Origin: Suillus spraguei
Lineage: Eukaryota; Basidiomycota; Agaricomycetes; Boletales; Suillaceae
Length of the DNA stretch: 64,000 bases
Direction of reading: 5' to 3'
NCBI GenBank assembly: GCA_016800925.1
Contig: JABCPU010000224.1
Location: 47,323 to 111,322, forward strand
Positions 34,626 through 46,159 of the stretch are shown here, piece by piece. The notes beneath the pieces were generated by a model. The model was not told the origin of the DNA. It did not search any database and was given only the letters and a program-made list of their open reading frames with translations. Numbering within the stretch: the first letter of the stretch is position 1; every line of letters begins with the position of its first letter. Both the position numbers and the translations under genes were made by a program.

Positions 34626-36290
34626 CTTGTCAAACATACAAACCATGCATTCAATATTCCCATCTCCAAAGAGATCTTCCCCCTTACCAACCGACCTGAT
34701 AAAGATAAGTATGAGTATGACTGTGCAATGTTGCAGGGTGAGATACTAATTGACACACGGATCTGTTAGGATCTGTGGGTCTGTCAGCAGCTCTGTACTT
34801 CCTATTTCAATGTTACCGTCAGCAATGTATCAAGCCACCAATAAACATTTACCTTGATAATCCGATATGAAAGCCAAGCCACTGGTCTTGATGTATTGTA
34901 CATGCTGAGTGAATGCAAAGAATAGGGCAAGTTCATAGTGATAGTTGTCATAGTCCAGCAGCGGGTTAGAGTCCATATTGTGAATGAATTTCACAAATTC
35001 ATCTGGTCCACCTTCAATAAACTCCTCAACAAGGTATCCCCCACACGATGACCCTGCTTTTGAGCCTCCCTTAGCAGGCACTTTAGAACCATGTTGAGAG
35101 TAGGATAAAGCCAAACCAGCATCAACAAAGCATATATGAGGGATATTAAATGGAGGAGGCTCGGCGGAGGAGACAATGCTGCGATCGATGAAGGCATATG
35201 TGAGCTCTAGGAGAGAATTAGACCAATATAAAATGTTAGCTTCCTTGAAAAGCTTAAGTATCTCATCAGCCAGAGCAAAACATCCTATTTTGTACAAGGG
35301 GCTCCCAGGAGGTAGATACACCTTGCGGAAGGGCCACTTAACTGCAACAGGCTGACCAGCAATTGATCCCAGCCCACTTTTTATAAGAGGAGTGAGGGAA
35401 AGCCAGCCGGGATGCACTGTCTTGAATCCACCAGCCCCCAGCATACTGTGTGTGGATGCATTGAATGTCAGCTGTCCAGTGATAGATTGTGACAAATCCA
35501 GTATGAAAGAACGATACTTGACATTCTTGAGAATGTCTGCAAGTGGATGAGTAGGGATAAGATAAAACTGAATGTGCTCAATGTATGTGTCGAGCACTGC
35601 AAGAAAAAATCCATCAACAGGGTGTGGTGACCATTAATTGCACTGAACTCACCTTGTGCAACGTACAAGTTTGCAGTACCTCCACTCCTCAGTGCTTGCA
35701 TTAGGTCATTGCGATTGGGCGAGCGAAATGGGGCTCCAGGTGGCGCAACAACTTGTGCAGGCGCAAGTTTGGGTGAGCCAAACAAGGCTTCAGGTGACGC
35801 ATCCTGTGCAGGTGCAAGTTTCTTGTGAGGTGGTGATGAGGAGACTGTGGGAACACTTAGATTATGCCTAGCATGTGACCGCTTGATAGAGGTACTGAGC
35901 CAATTTGTTGACGGAACAATGATAGGCTGGCGCAAAGCCTGATTTCTTACTTGTTGGCTCCCACTGGCCTCAGAATTGGCTGTTGATAACACGTGTTGAT
36001 GAGTGGAGACCTGTAATATAGTATAGATTATCTCAAGCACTACTGACTGAGAGAAATCAATGTACCTCCACTGCTTTTTCGACCCAATCTTCATACTCAT
36101 TCCATTGAGCTTCTGGAACAACAACCATCAAAGCAAATTGCTTTGTTTTGAATGTAGATGGTTTTGAACCTTTCTTGCTTGGGACCATGCATTGTGAAAG
36201 AAAATATGGGACTGTAGCCTGGTGTGTAGAGAGGTCAACCCACATCGAATCTTAAACGACAAACTCATCAATGTGCCATGGGAATCCTGC

Positions 36291-36981
36291 AACAAATTTC
36301 CGTCCGGTCCACAGATCCTGTCTGGACCACCCATCCGAATGTGCTCACTTCTCACACCTTAACTCCCTTGTGTATATCTGCGTCTATCTCCTTTCGTCAT
36401 TCCTCCTGTTTCCGGTATTCCGGCTGTTTATATTTCCGTCCTGTGTCACTGATCTGTTTCCTGTGTTCATTTTCGATTCATGCTTACTGATCCGCTGTGC
36501 ATTAACTAATAGACTTCCGTTACACTTCGTACATAGCCCTCGGTCCCGGACTTGTTGATTATCCATCTTAGATACTTACAGTATATAAACCACTTGTAGA
36601 TCTCCATAGAACCTTAGTTCGAATATTATCTTAGATTCTGCTCATTCCGCTTCTTCCAGGACTTGAGCCACCCTCTGCTCTAAAGTCACCTTCCGAGATT
36701 TAGGATTGATTCCTATAGTCTATATCTCTGACTCTATCTTCAGATAGTCTACCTCTGTTAGTTTCTAGTTAGGAACTTGTTCCGAAGCTAGCCTTAATCT
36801 TTGTTCTATCCTTACGTTCCAAATAACCTTCGGACACCCGGATCCATCACGCAACTCCTTCCGGATCTTCAGACGAATAACTTCTCCCTGAAATAAGGGG
36901 CATTACTCGAGAAAGGGGCACAGTGCACGAACTGAGGCCAAAGCCCTTTGGATCTCTCTACCTTTGAGTACGGTCTTAACA
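36291..36981 (-). repeat. Truncated LTR of family A in the alpha-kinase gene
   Basis: Reverse orientation; the right edge is the exact terminus GGTCTTAACA at 36981. It matches 19356-20126 up to the GGACCGGAC block, then ends near 36291, about 70 bp short of the usual 3' terminus. It lies between two alpha-kinase exons, probably in an intron, beside a TTGCAG splice acceptor at about 36290. Confidence 0.8.
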
Positions 36982-38099
36982 GAGCCCAGGAGCATTGATG
37001 CGCACATTCACATCCCTTTTCCCTTTGTGGATGTTCTGTGATTTATGAGTGAGTGACAAACTGGTAGAATAAACAAGATGCATACCCCGATCGGTACCCC
37101 ATGTCCCTTTTTGCATGCTCCGCCCTCATGAACTGCTGAAATATCGAGGGTGATGGTGTCCATTGGTGGAAGAGCATATGCAAGCTTGGCCCAATGCTCA
37201 CACTGGGCTGCATAGTTAGCATGATTTTCCAAATAGCCGGAGGCACCACTGCTGCGATGAGCATGAGCCATGTCTTGTGGCAGCCCCCACGATGATGGGA
37301 CTGTGATTTCTGGTCCAACAGGACACATACTACGACCACCTATGTATGCTTGTGAGACAGCGACAACAGGAGGCAGATTGATTGTGGCTGATGCACAAGC
37401 CTACTATCAGTTTTCAAGTGTAGTAATGAGATTGAGATTAGACGTACATTTCCTCTATGCTGCATTAACTGTTTGGCGGATTATGCACAAATCAGGAAAG
37501 GTACAGGAGCGCTGTGATCCTGGAATGCTGGACATTTTGGATTTAGAACTAGCTGCTGCAAAAAAAATGCTGGTCAGTTGACATATGACATGATGCTAAT
37601 ATAGGCATACCAGCAGTTCTAACAGGTCTAACTGACGTGGCTGCCTTTGTCTGATAGAGTGCGTAGCATTGACTGCATACATGGTGGCCAGGTTTCCCTG
37701 GTTCAATAGTGGCAACATAAAGGCAAGGAGCACCTTTTATGATCATCAATTGACAAGCAGGGCGCTCACAGAGATGATCTTCTGTTGCAAAGGCATCTTC
37801 AGTGAAGTGGGAGACGAGCTCAAACTGAGACATGATAATAGTGGCAGTAATAATTGAGCAAGAGTGTGCATGTGGTGGGGGAAGACAATACTATGAGAGA
37901 TTAGTACTGGCCTGCATAGATTAAATACTAGGCTCGCACCTGTCCCATGGTGGCAATGAGTTACACCTCGCTCGGGCTTGGAGATACCGACTTCAGCAAC
38001 AACAATTTAGGAGCCTACCACTAGTAGTAGGGAAGGAGGCTCGCACCTGGCCTGATCACTCGTCAAGGTATGTTTTAAAAAGTATCTGTCCCATGTGAG

Positions 38100-38681
38100 T
38101 CACACCTCACCACTCGTGGAGATAATACCACTTGTGGACAAATTTTTATCAGGATCCTTGGCCATAAGACAGCTCTCAATCCTTGCATGCAGGCTCTTGT
38201 AATTTCCTTTCCAAAAATAGCCTGCATACTCATCTTTAGAAATATTCTTTGCAGATTGAAGCCAACCTGCAATCCTAATAAATCCTCGAACATATTTCTT
38301 CCAAATTGCTAGAGTAGGAACTCGTTGTCCTCTCATAGCCTTCACATAGGAAAGTAGATCTTTCTTCTTGTAACACTTTGTGTCCAAATCAGCATCGTAA
38401 TACTTCAGCATGTCTGCTTTCAAAGCATTCCAATCTGATTTCTCATATGAGTCCAATCCTTCAATGAACTCTGCAACATGACGTGAAGTATACTGGGTAA
38501 TAGTTTCACATCTGTTTTTGACATCAGTGACTTGATCATAGTCACATAATTTTTCATAGTGTCTGATGAACTTCTTGACTTCAGAGAAGTCTCCTTTGAA
38601 TTTCTTGGGTGCTGCCTTACTACCCGGAATAGGCATAGTAAGAATAGAAGGTGTCATAGTGGGGTGATTCGAAGCTGCCAT
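38100..38681 (-). CDS. Gag protein of retroelement family D
   Basis: This is a 193-aa open frame starting at 38681. Its core PKKFKGDFSEVKKFIRHYEK, ITQYTSRHVAEFIEGLDSYE and VRGFIRIAGWLQS is the pattern of a gag family common in Agaricomycete Ty3-type elements. Intact relatives continue past KDPDKNL, whereas this reading ends in unrelated sequence, so the 3' part of gag and all of pol are missing. The leader and an LTR in the same orientation lie immediately upstream (38682-41052). Confidence 0.75.
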   Translation of the reverse strand: MAASNHPTMTPSILTMPIPGSKAAPKKFKGDFSEVKKFIRHYEKLCDYDQVTDVKNRCETITQYTSRHVAEFIEGLDSYEKSDWNALKADMLKYYDADLDTKCYKKKDLLSYVKAMRGQRVPTLAIWKKYVRGFIRIAGWLQSAKNISKDEYAGYFWKGNYKSLHARIESCLMAKDPDKNLSTSGIISTSGEV

Positions 38682-39270
38682 AGTGGGCTGAGCTATAGAG
38701 GTGGAAGTGGGGTGGATGATAGAAATTTTGGATGGTAGAATTTGGATAGATTCTGGATGATATGAATGTGCTTGGTGGGTTACTACTCGTTATGAGCAGG
38801 TTTCTTGTGATCAATAGAAGCCTCCCTTGCAGTTGGGCTCCAGTGATGTCTTGATAACCGAGGGTCTTATATAAAAGCATGTAAGGAATGTAATGACACC
38901 ACAATTACACTGGGATAAGACTTCTTGCCAGTCCTCGATTAACATGGTCTACGACTTTTCTAGTTTTTGTGGTAGATAACGTGTGAGTTCTTGGGAGGCC
39001 CGCTAAACCAATCTAGTGATTAACTTAGCTGGAGCTATTTTCAGAAATCTGCTCTTGGAAAACTGAGCCTAGGGTAGACTGTCTAGGCTGGGAACTGGGT
39101 GTACGTGGATAGATTTGTCTAGGAAAGATCCTTCTAGACAATAAACTGGGTGTGAAATAGATTGGCCTAGGAATGAACCTTCTAGGCAGTAGACTTGGGA
39201 ACTTGGGTAGATTTGTCTAGGAATGAACCTTCTAGACAATAGACTTGGGCACTTGAATAGATTGGCCTAG

Positions 39271-40459
39271 TGTTAAGACCATACTCAAAGGTAGAGAGAT
39301 CTGAAGGGCTTTGGCCTCAGTTTGTGCACTGTGCCCCTTTCCCGAGTAATGCCCCTTATTTCAGGGAGAAGTTATACGTCCGAAGGTATTGGATATGATA
39401 TGTCCGAAGATTATCCGGAACGTAAGAATTGTCATGAATTCCAAATACAAATCATTACTCTTTTCTCAATTTCCCTAAAGCGTCTAAACCCAGCGCTAAG
39501 ACAAATCCAAATCCTATCGAAATTCCCATATCCGCTTCTATAACTGAACTTCCTGATGAAGAAGAAGAGATCTTTTATGATGCTATCGGATAAGATAAGA
39601 TAAGATAGTATCATGTGATCTCAGAACCTTCTAGAATATGATGTCATAACAATGTCACAACTATCACATCGTACAATTCTCGTTTCTATTTTATGATTGG
39701 CTAGTAGTTTCAAACTCAGTTTATATCTCAGTTTCAATATGTGTATATAGTTAGCTAGTTTTGCTGTAGTAGTTCTTTAGTTCAAACCTCTTGTATCTAC
39801 AACTGTAGCAATCCAAGACGTCCTTGCTCCTCTTCTCTTTGTGATAACCTTAGTTTGAGTCCTAGTCTCTGCCCTTGCGTTAATTCGTTTGTGGGTTGTG
39901 ACAGAATAGAACGAAGATTAAGACTAGCTTTGGAACGAGTTCCTAACTAGAAACTAACAGAGATAGACTATCCAAGATAGAGTCGGAGATATAGACTATA
40001 GGAATCAATCCCAAGTCTCGGAAGATGACTTAGAGCAGAAAGTGACTTAAGTCCAGAGGAAGCAGAATGAGCAGAATCTAAGATGATATTCAAACTAAGG
40101 TTCTACGGAGATCTACAAGTGGTTTATATACTGTAAGTATCTAAGATGGATAATCAACAAGTCCGGGACCGAGGGCTATGTATGAAGTGTAATGGAAGTC
40201 TATTAGTTAATGCACAGCGGATCAGTAAGCATGAATCGGAAATGAACACAGGTAACGGATCAGTGACACAGGACAGAAATATACACAGCCGGAATACCGG
40301 AAACAGGAGGAATGACGAAAGGAGATAGACGCAGATATACATAAGGGAGTTAAGGTGTGAGAAGTGAGCACATTCGGATGGGTGATCCGGATGGAAATGG
40401 AATCGATCGGATCTGATCAGATATGGTCGGATCTGGGATTAGAAGTATGGTATATGACA
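39271..40459 (+). repeat. Family A LTR nested in LTR D, itself carrying LTR F
   Basis: Starts TGTTAAGACC, ends GGTATATGACA, with 5-bp direct repeats CCTAG (39266-39270, 40460-40464). Taking out the inner LTR F gives about 715 bp, close to the clean copy at 19356-20126. Confidence 0.9.
39430..39903 (+). repeat. Solo LTR of family F
   Basis: 474 bp from TGTCATGAATTCC to GTGGGTTGTGACA, flanked by GAAT on both sides. It contains GGATAAGATAAGATAAGATAG and a TGTGTATATAGTTAG promoter-like stretch. A sister copy is at 43018-43601. Confidence 0.85.
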
Positions 40460-41252
40460 CCTAGGAATGATCCTTCTAGGCACTAGACTTGGGAACTTGG
40501 GTAGAGTTGTCTAGGAATGAACCTTCTAGACAATGGACTGGGATAGTATTCTCAAAGATATGAGAATAGAATATGTGGACCAGATAGTGGCTGGTCAAAG
40601 ATATGAACTGGAGAGATGTGGTCTCTAATATAACTGACTATTTTTTTAAGTATATCGTATACCTAGCTTTGAAAATAGTATAACAATGGTCTCAAGTGCA
40701 CTTGGTTTAACAATGCTTCAAAGTAACTAACTTTGCAAGCCTTGAGAAATATTTACTCCTGAAATATAGTGACAAGTGGGAGATCCTATTTTTTGGCGGG
40801 AGAATGGGCTCTCCTTTTATACATGTAGCATGGGAAAATAGTTATGTAAGCTAATATAGAGAGAACCAATCAAAATATTCATCCAAACTCAAAAGAATAG
40901 GAATAAAAGGAAAAGGTGGAGCCATGACATCATATATGACATCATAGTGGAGCAGAATGTTCTAGAAGTGAAATGGAACTGTCCAGAATGAAGTGACATC
41001 AGTATGATATCATACCCTGTGGGTACAATTTTATGAAGTGTTTGGGGTGTCAAGGCATCCTAATAGTAAGAAATAGTAAGGGAAAAATGGAGAAGAAGAG
41101 ACAAGAATAATAGTACAATGGAAACAGGTGAAACATAGGTTGTTTTTGGTAGGTTTTTGTAGGCTTTGAACTTTTCTCTATGGTTTTCTCTAGCCAAAGT
41201 GAATAAGCCAAAGGCATGTGGATGCGAGTGTAGCACTCAAACTGCAATCCAC

Positions 41253-42479
41253 AGCTGATACTAATGTACTACCTTGAGACCATCCAGGAACTTGGCCGTA
41301 AGTTTGATTTGTTTCTGTGAGTGTGACTGTAACACCATTGATTTGCTATTGCAGATATGCCTATGGTCACTCAAAGTGACCCAGGATCAGAGAACTTCAG
41401 CATTGCCAATGCTCACACCATGCTCTGTCAGTGGCATGACCCAATGCTGGAAGGCACCTTACAACATCACTGGATGTGTACTAAGAAGAATGTGATGCTG
41501 GAAATTACCTGGTCTCAGCTGTGGCATCGATTCACTCTGGGGTTTGAGACTTATCTAGACCATGGTGTTGAATCCGGTTGGTATGACTTCGGCAACACTT
41601 TGCAACAGTGTGTGCTTCAATTCTCGCACTCTATAGTCCTGACAGATGATTACAGTTTAATATTTCGATGGGTATTTATTCCATGGCTACAACGTGAACT
41701 TGATGGGTACAAGGACCATATAAACAATACTGCAAAGAGATGTGACCGCAACAAGGTTGGTCTTATGCTAGTATTGTCTTACTCTCACTGAAATGAATAC
41801 TTCAAGGTACTCCCTCATGGAGTACTAAACCTCATCTATAATTCAGCGCATGATTTTGGGGTGCTGGATTTCAAAGTACGTCCTCTGCAGTGCCATCTTC
41901 ACCTATTCTGAAGTTCTGATTGCTTGTGTCTGGATTGTTCTTGAACCAGGTGCTATAGACCATGTTCGTGATACCTATATTGACCCCAATAATGCTGTCT
42001 TCAACCTCGTTCCTCAAGGATTTGGTGACTTCATACAACATTGCTACGAGGAGCTGGGTCGCCCTCTTGTCAACCGCCAGTCAGCATGAACTGTCTACTT
42101 GGACTTACACCAAGTAATTTCTCAGCTCTATGAGTGGCTGCCGCAAATAGTGCTCGCTGACAAAGATGATGATCCCTTATCACTGCTGGAGAACCATCAT
42201 GACTTACAATTTTGCAAGGGTGACAATGGAGCCTATTATATGGGTGGTGGAGGTGGAGGATTGGGTCTTGGTGCATTTCCTTCCTCTTAGATAACATGTT
42301 GAAGGCTTGACCTTGTTCTTATAGATGAATCACATTCATGACAGTTGGACGCAATTGCACGGGCAGATGAACCCAATATATCTGTTGTTGGAGAGAACTC
42401 AGAAGGACTTGACCATGCTGGTCTGGTAGTCTTGAAGTTTTCTGATGACGAAGATGAGGCTGTGGTAGATGAATGGTAG
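41253..42479 (+). pseudogene. Integrase-core-domain transposon gene, 3' fragment
   Basis: After a short exon (ETIQELGR) and an intron, the frame reads MPMVTQSDPGSENFSIANAH, then DPMLEGTLQHHWMCTKKNVM, FETYLDHGVESGWYD, FIPWLQRELDGYKDHINNTA and, after a further intron, LPHGVLNLIYN, DFKV, FNLVPQGFGDF and CYEELGRPLV. This order is a well-known Agaricomycete family with a retroviral-type DDE integrase core; SDPGSEN holds one catalytic acid. The first catalytic part and the N-terminus are absent, cut near the LTR at 38894-41052. The tail D-D-E-D-E-A-V-V-D-E-W ends at a TAG (42477-42479). Confidence 0.65.
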
Positions 42480-42509
42480 TTGATTTTATGTTATTTTCTA
42501 GGTAGCATC

Positions 42510-43648
42510 CTTATTTTCACCGTACTATAGGTCAGGATTATTGTCTAGCTCTGGATCTACCCAGTAGTGGACTTGGTCTTTAAAGTTCTTTACCGCTCAT
42601 TAATTGATTTTGCTTGTTCACCATTACCACTGGCACACCGCTAGATTCTTGACCCCTATTCTGACTGGACTTCATGCTCACCGCTACTTTACCGCTGAAA
42701 GTACTGCTGCCTTCTTTACTGTTTCTTTGCACCACTCACACCTTACTGCTACCGCTGATATTATTGCTCGTCACCACTCACTCAACACTACAGTTACTGA
42801 CATTGTTTCAACGGCACTAGTACTGCTACTTACCATGCTAGTTCCTGCAACTTCATTGCTAGCCGCGGCAGCTTACTGCTGACTATGACGCTACATTTGC
42901 TCACTGGTTTGACTTGGATTAGACTATACTAACAGGCATCCCCCTTTAGGGTCGAACACTCTTGTTTGACAAGTGAAGCAGACTAGATGGAGCGCAAGAC
43001 CACACATACTAACTTAGTGTCACGAATTCCAAATACAAATCATTATTCTTTTCTCAATTTCCCTAAAGCGTCTAAACCCAACGCTAAGACAAACACAAAC
43101 TCCATTGAAATCCCTATAACCGCTTCTATAACCGAACTTCCTGATGAAGATGAAGAGATCTTTTATGATGCTATCGGATAAGATAAGATAAGATAGTGTC
43201 ACGTGATCTTAGAACCTTCTAGAATATGATGTCATAACAATGTCACAATCATCACATCGTACGATTCTCATTTCTATTTTATGATTGGCTAGTAGTTTCA
43301 AACTCAGTTTATATCTCAGTTTCAATATGTGTATATAGTTAGCTAGTTTCGCTATAGTAGTTCTTTAGTTCAAACCTCTTGTATCTACACTTGTAGCAAT
43401 CCAAGACGTCCTTGCTCCTCTCTTTCTCTGTGACAACCTTAGTTTGAGTCCTAGTCTCTGCCCTAGCGTTAATTCGTTTTGTGGGTTGTGACATTCACTT
43501 GTAGCAATCCAAGACGTCCTTGCTCCTCTCTTTCTCTGTGACAACCTTAGTTTGAGTCCTAGTCTCTGCCCTAGCGTTAATTCGTTTTGTGGGTTGTGAC
43601 ACTTAGGAGGTAGTTTATCTACAGCCCAGGTTAGGTTGTATCATTACA
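42510..43648 (-). repeat. Diverged LTR of family C, with nested LTR F
   Basis: The right edge is TTGTATCATTACA at 43648, followed by CTGG, the family's 4-bp target motif after one CpG transition. Read in reverse it shares CTACAGCCCAGG, CCCCCTTTAGGGTCGAAC and the ACCGCT-rich middle with 23026-24980. The left edge near 42510 is approximate and the terminal bases there are lost. Confidence 0.7.
43018..43601 (+). repeat. LTR of family F with a duplicated end
   Basis: TGTCACGAATTCC to GTGGGTTGTGACA, with 5-bp direct repeats CTTAG (43013-43017, 43602-43606). The last 106 bp (43388-43493) occur again, unchanged, at 43496-43601 after a TT, so the LTR is 584 bp instead of about 474. Confidence 0.9.
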
Positions 43649-43654
43649 CTGGCT

Positions 43655-44938
43655 TTGACACACCAGTGGCGTCTGTGCCCATGCTCACTATGTGAGCCGT
43701 TAAGTCTTTTTCAGACCAAAAGAACAACCAGGAACCACCTCAAGAAGCATGGCTATGCTCACAGGCAACATCTTAATAGCTGTGAACCCCTGCAGTTAAG
43801 CAATGAATCGGCGACTACATCAGATGGACATCTAGAGGATGGATCTCTACCAGATGGGCATGGCCTTGGTACCAATTCCCCAGAGCTTGGGCATCTCTGT
43901 TTTTCTGCAGATGATTTGCATTCTGTACCTGATGCAGATTATCCAAGCAGTCATGCTGAAGCAAGCTCTCCCCCATTATATTTGCCTTCCTCAGATGATG
44001 GTGATACAGAGTTTGATCAACAAAACAGTCCTCCACCAAGCAGCTCTCCCCCGCTATATTCCCCTTCCTCAGGTGATAATAACTTGGCTCTTAATGATGA
44101 TAACAGTAGTGACCTATCACTTACCTTTAATATGGCTTCTGGCTACTGCGCCACTGGCAATGATGAAACATGACATGTAGTGACACTACAGATGAGCTTC
44201 CTGAGGATGAAGATGAAAATGTCTGGATTCCAGAGCATGATCCACAATACCTTCCAAATGACACATTATTTGACGATACCTCAGTCAACTCAGATGAACC
44301 TCAAAATGTTGTACTGCTCACATTGTCAGAGCATCAAGCACTGCTGAATGGCTATGTGCATGTTTTTGCCAATGCTGCATGTAGGTGTGCGACACTTGCA
44401 GAATCAGAAGAGACACTCAATTTGCTCTATTCGACAACTAAAAGTTGCCATCCCAATGGAATTACCCCTGAGCTTCAGGATGACTTAGACAGTATGGCAC
44501 GCACTCTTTGTACTGTCGAGAAGCAACTCAGCATTGATACAAACAAGATTGTCACTACCTACATACTTTGTCCATCTTGCTGGCAAATGTACCATCCTTC
44601 TGAGCTACCAACAATGCAGTCTCGATCCTGTATAGCACCAGGGTGCTCTGAATCACTATTTCAGTTGAAGTGAATGAGCTCAAACACGCTCAAATGTGTA
44701 CCATACAAAGTGATGCCTGTGGTGTCCTTCAAAGCTGCTCTTGCATGTCTTCTCATGCATCCTGGTAAATGGGATGAGCTTCAGCATTGGCGGATGGATG
44801 GGGACCACAAACCAGCACCACCCATCACACGAGAGGAGTGGTATGCTGGGAAGGATGCAGACGTGCCACTCACAGACATATATGATGGATGGATGTGGCA
44901 GTCACTCCCTACAGGTATAGTGCACCAGTGGAATTCGA
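43655..44938 (+). pseudogene. N-terminal part of a Tnp2-like (CACTA-type) transposase gene
   Basis: The reading begins with a C2H2 finger (CPCSLC..NHLKKHG), continues with acidic, Ser/Pro-rich repeats (SPPLYLPSSDDGD, SPPLYSPSSGDN) and two further frames. YILCPSCWQMYHPSEL, PGCSES and then SFKAALACLLMHPGKWDE lead into D-I-Y-D-G as in the region just before the catalytic core of fungal Tnp2/transposase_21 proteins. The frame is closed by a TGA at 44160s and another at 44671, and is then cut by the LTR at 44945. The catalytic core should lie beyond the nested insertions, outside the window. Confidence 0.6.
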
Positions 44939-44944
44939 GAAAAC

Positions 44945-45419
44945 TGTTACAATCGTACGTGCCCTTATTCATTTTCTTACTTCGTTTACTGTGTACATTA
45001 CATAACATGACTCTGACTCATATGCTCAACGCATCTGTACTATAGTTGCCTTCCTCTTTTGGATACGCACTTACGTTCTCACGCTTCTCGTGGTCTGTGC
45101 GCACATATTGGCCTATTTAAGCACAGTGTACTTGTAGTAGATTCCCTACTTTAATCTTACTGGGTTTTACCTGGAATCTCCTTCGCTTAGGTCTCCAACC
45201 TAAGTCGTCTTGAATCGTCTCTAAGTCTAAGCACTCCTTAGCCTTAGTCTCTATTCTCGCGGATACCTCTTGGACTTATCCTTGAGGCTGAACCCTTGAT
45301 CGTACTCGGAACGCGTTCCTTGTACTTTCACCTTGTCCTCTTCTGGACATTGTAAGAACTCCCAGCAGACCGTCTGTGTCTTTTCACTGTCGCTGGTGAC
45401 GCCACCCCAGTTCGTAACA
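44945..45419 (+). repeat. 5' LTR of a second chromovirus B copy
   Basis: 475 bp, TGTTACAATCG to CAGTTCGTAACA, older subtype with the extra 31-bp segment. It is followed by the same AAGATTAAAGT self-priming site and leader as the full element. Inserted in the Tnp2-like gene; preceding bases are AAAAC. Confidence 0.92.
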
Positions 45420-45617
45420 AAAGATTAAAGTCCATTTTGATCGTCGACTATCCAGTCTTCGACCCTGAACCCTGATCATCTAGATCAACAGACTAGCGTA
45501 CGCGTACGCTGAGCAGATTGTCAAGAGAAGCCCTCTGACAGAAGAAAGCCCTAACGGACAGCAAGACAGCGCGTGTAGGCACCGAGAAAGTATAACTCAT
45601 CAGAAGAATCATCAACC

Positions 45618-46058
45618 ATGTCGACCAAAGAATTCGAATACAAGATCGGTCAACCGATTGGTTTTGATGGAGATCGTGATAACTCTCGCGAGTTTATCCA
45701 GTCGTGCAACTTGCACTTTGACATCAATGAAAAGCTTTACACCACCGACAAGCAGAAGATCATCTACATAACATCCTTCATGACTGAGAAGAATGCCAAA
45801 TCATGGAAGGAACAATTCCTTGAACACGCCCAATCTACCGACACTTCGGGACAAAAAGTTGGTTATGGGACGATGGTGGATTTTATGAAGAGCTTCAAAG
45901 AAGCATTCGAACCAGTGGATACCAGGATGACTGCGCTTACACGCCTTAGAGACCTCAAGCAAGGAACTGGAGATCTTCACACCTATGTTGCCGACTTTGA
46001 GGCACTTGCAGCCAAGGCTCATATCACCGATAACGCAACGAAGATCCAGTTCTTCCAA
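45618..46058 (+). pseudogene. Chromovirus gag truncated by the KDZ transposon
   Basis: This reads almost as the intact gag at 33160-33999 for 147 codons (MSTKEFEYKIGQPIGFDG onward, with K/N and E/Q changes) until ..KIQFFQ. Identity stops after CTTCCAA at 46058, where the intact gene continues GACGGTCTTAATTGG. The new sequence CACATATTACAGTG is the left edge of the KDZ element. The rest of gag and pol is expected on the far side of that element. Confidence 0.9.
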
Positions 46059-46159
46059 CACATATTACAGTGAACTATCTCCGTATTATACGAGTGAACG
46101 GACGTGCATAATATCCCGTATGATACGGGCCAGCGGACCATGGGCCCATGGTAGAAATA

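Larger units (their letters stand above)
26920..37833 (-). pseudogene. Alpha-type protein kinase gene, split by two retroelement insertions
   Basis: The 5' part (37833-37600) encodes a cysteine-rich N-terminus (CERPACQ..CSQCYALY). Further exons lie at about 37.33-37.08 kb, 36.29-35.65 kb and 35.6-34.84 kb. The last holds the catalytic start: GAGGFKTVHPG, PVAVKWP with the ATP-binding lysine, PFNIPHICFVDAGLALS, YLVEEFIEGG and FTQHVQYIKTSGLAFISDY. The final exon runs into the chromovirus: FGDGNIE then F-D-K is cut at 34630, and K-H-H-K-C-N-V-F-C-E, the zinc-binding end of alpha kinases, resumes at 27083 after the 5-bp duplication. A TAG follows FCE where W is usual, and another stop lies near the acidic tail. 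An LTR A remnant sits at about 36291-36981. The kinase acted on Ser/Thr; substrate unknown. Confidence 0.8.
38894..41052 (-). repeat. 5' LTR of retroelement family D with nested LTRs
   Basis: The ends are the perfect inverted pair TGACACC (38894) and GGTGTCA (41052). Without the nested family A insertion it would be about 965 bp. On its sense strand it has TATAAAAGGAGAG, a plausible TATA region. It contains several copies of a palindromic unit, TCTAGGAATGAACCTTCTAG followed by ACAATAGACTTGGG, spaced about 50-60 bp. The gag frame at 38681 follows about 210 bp downstream. Confidence 0.65.
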
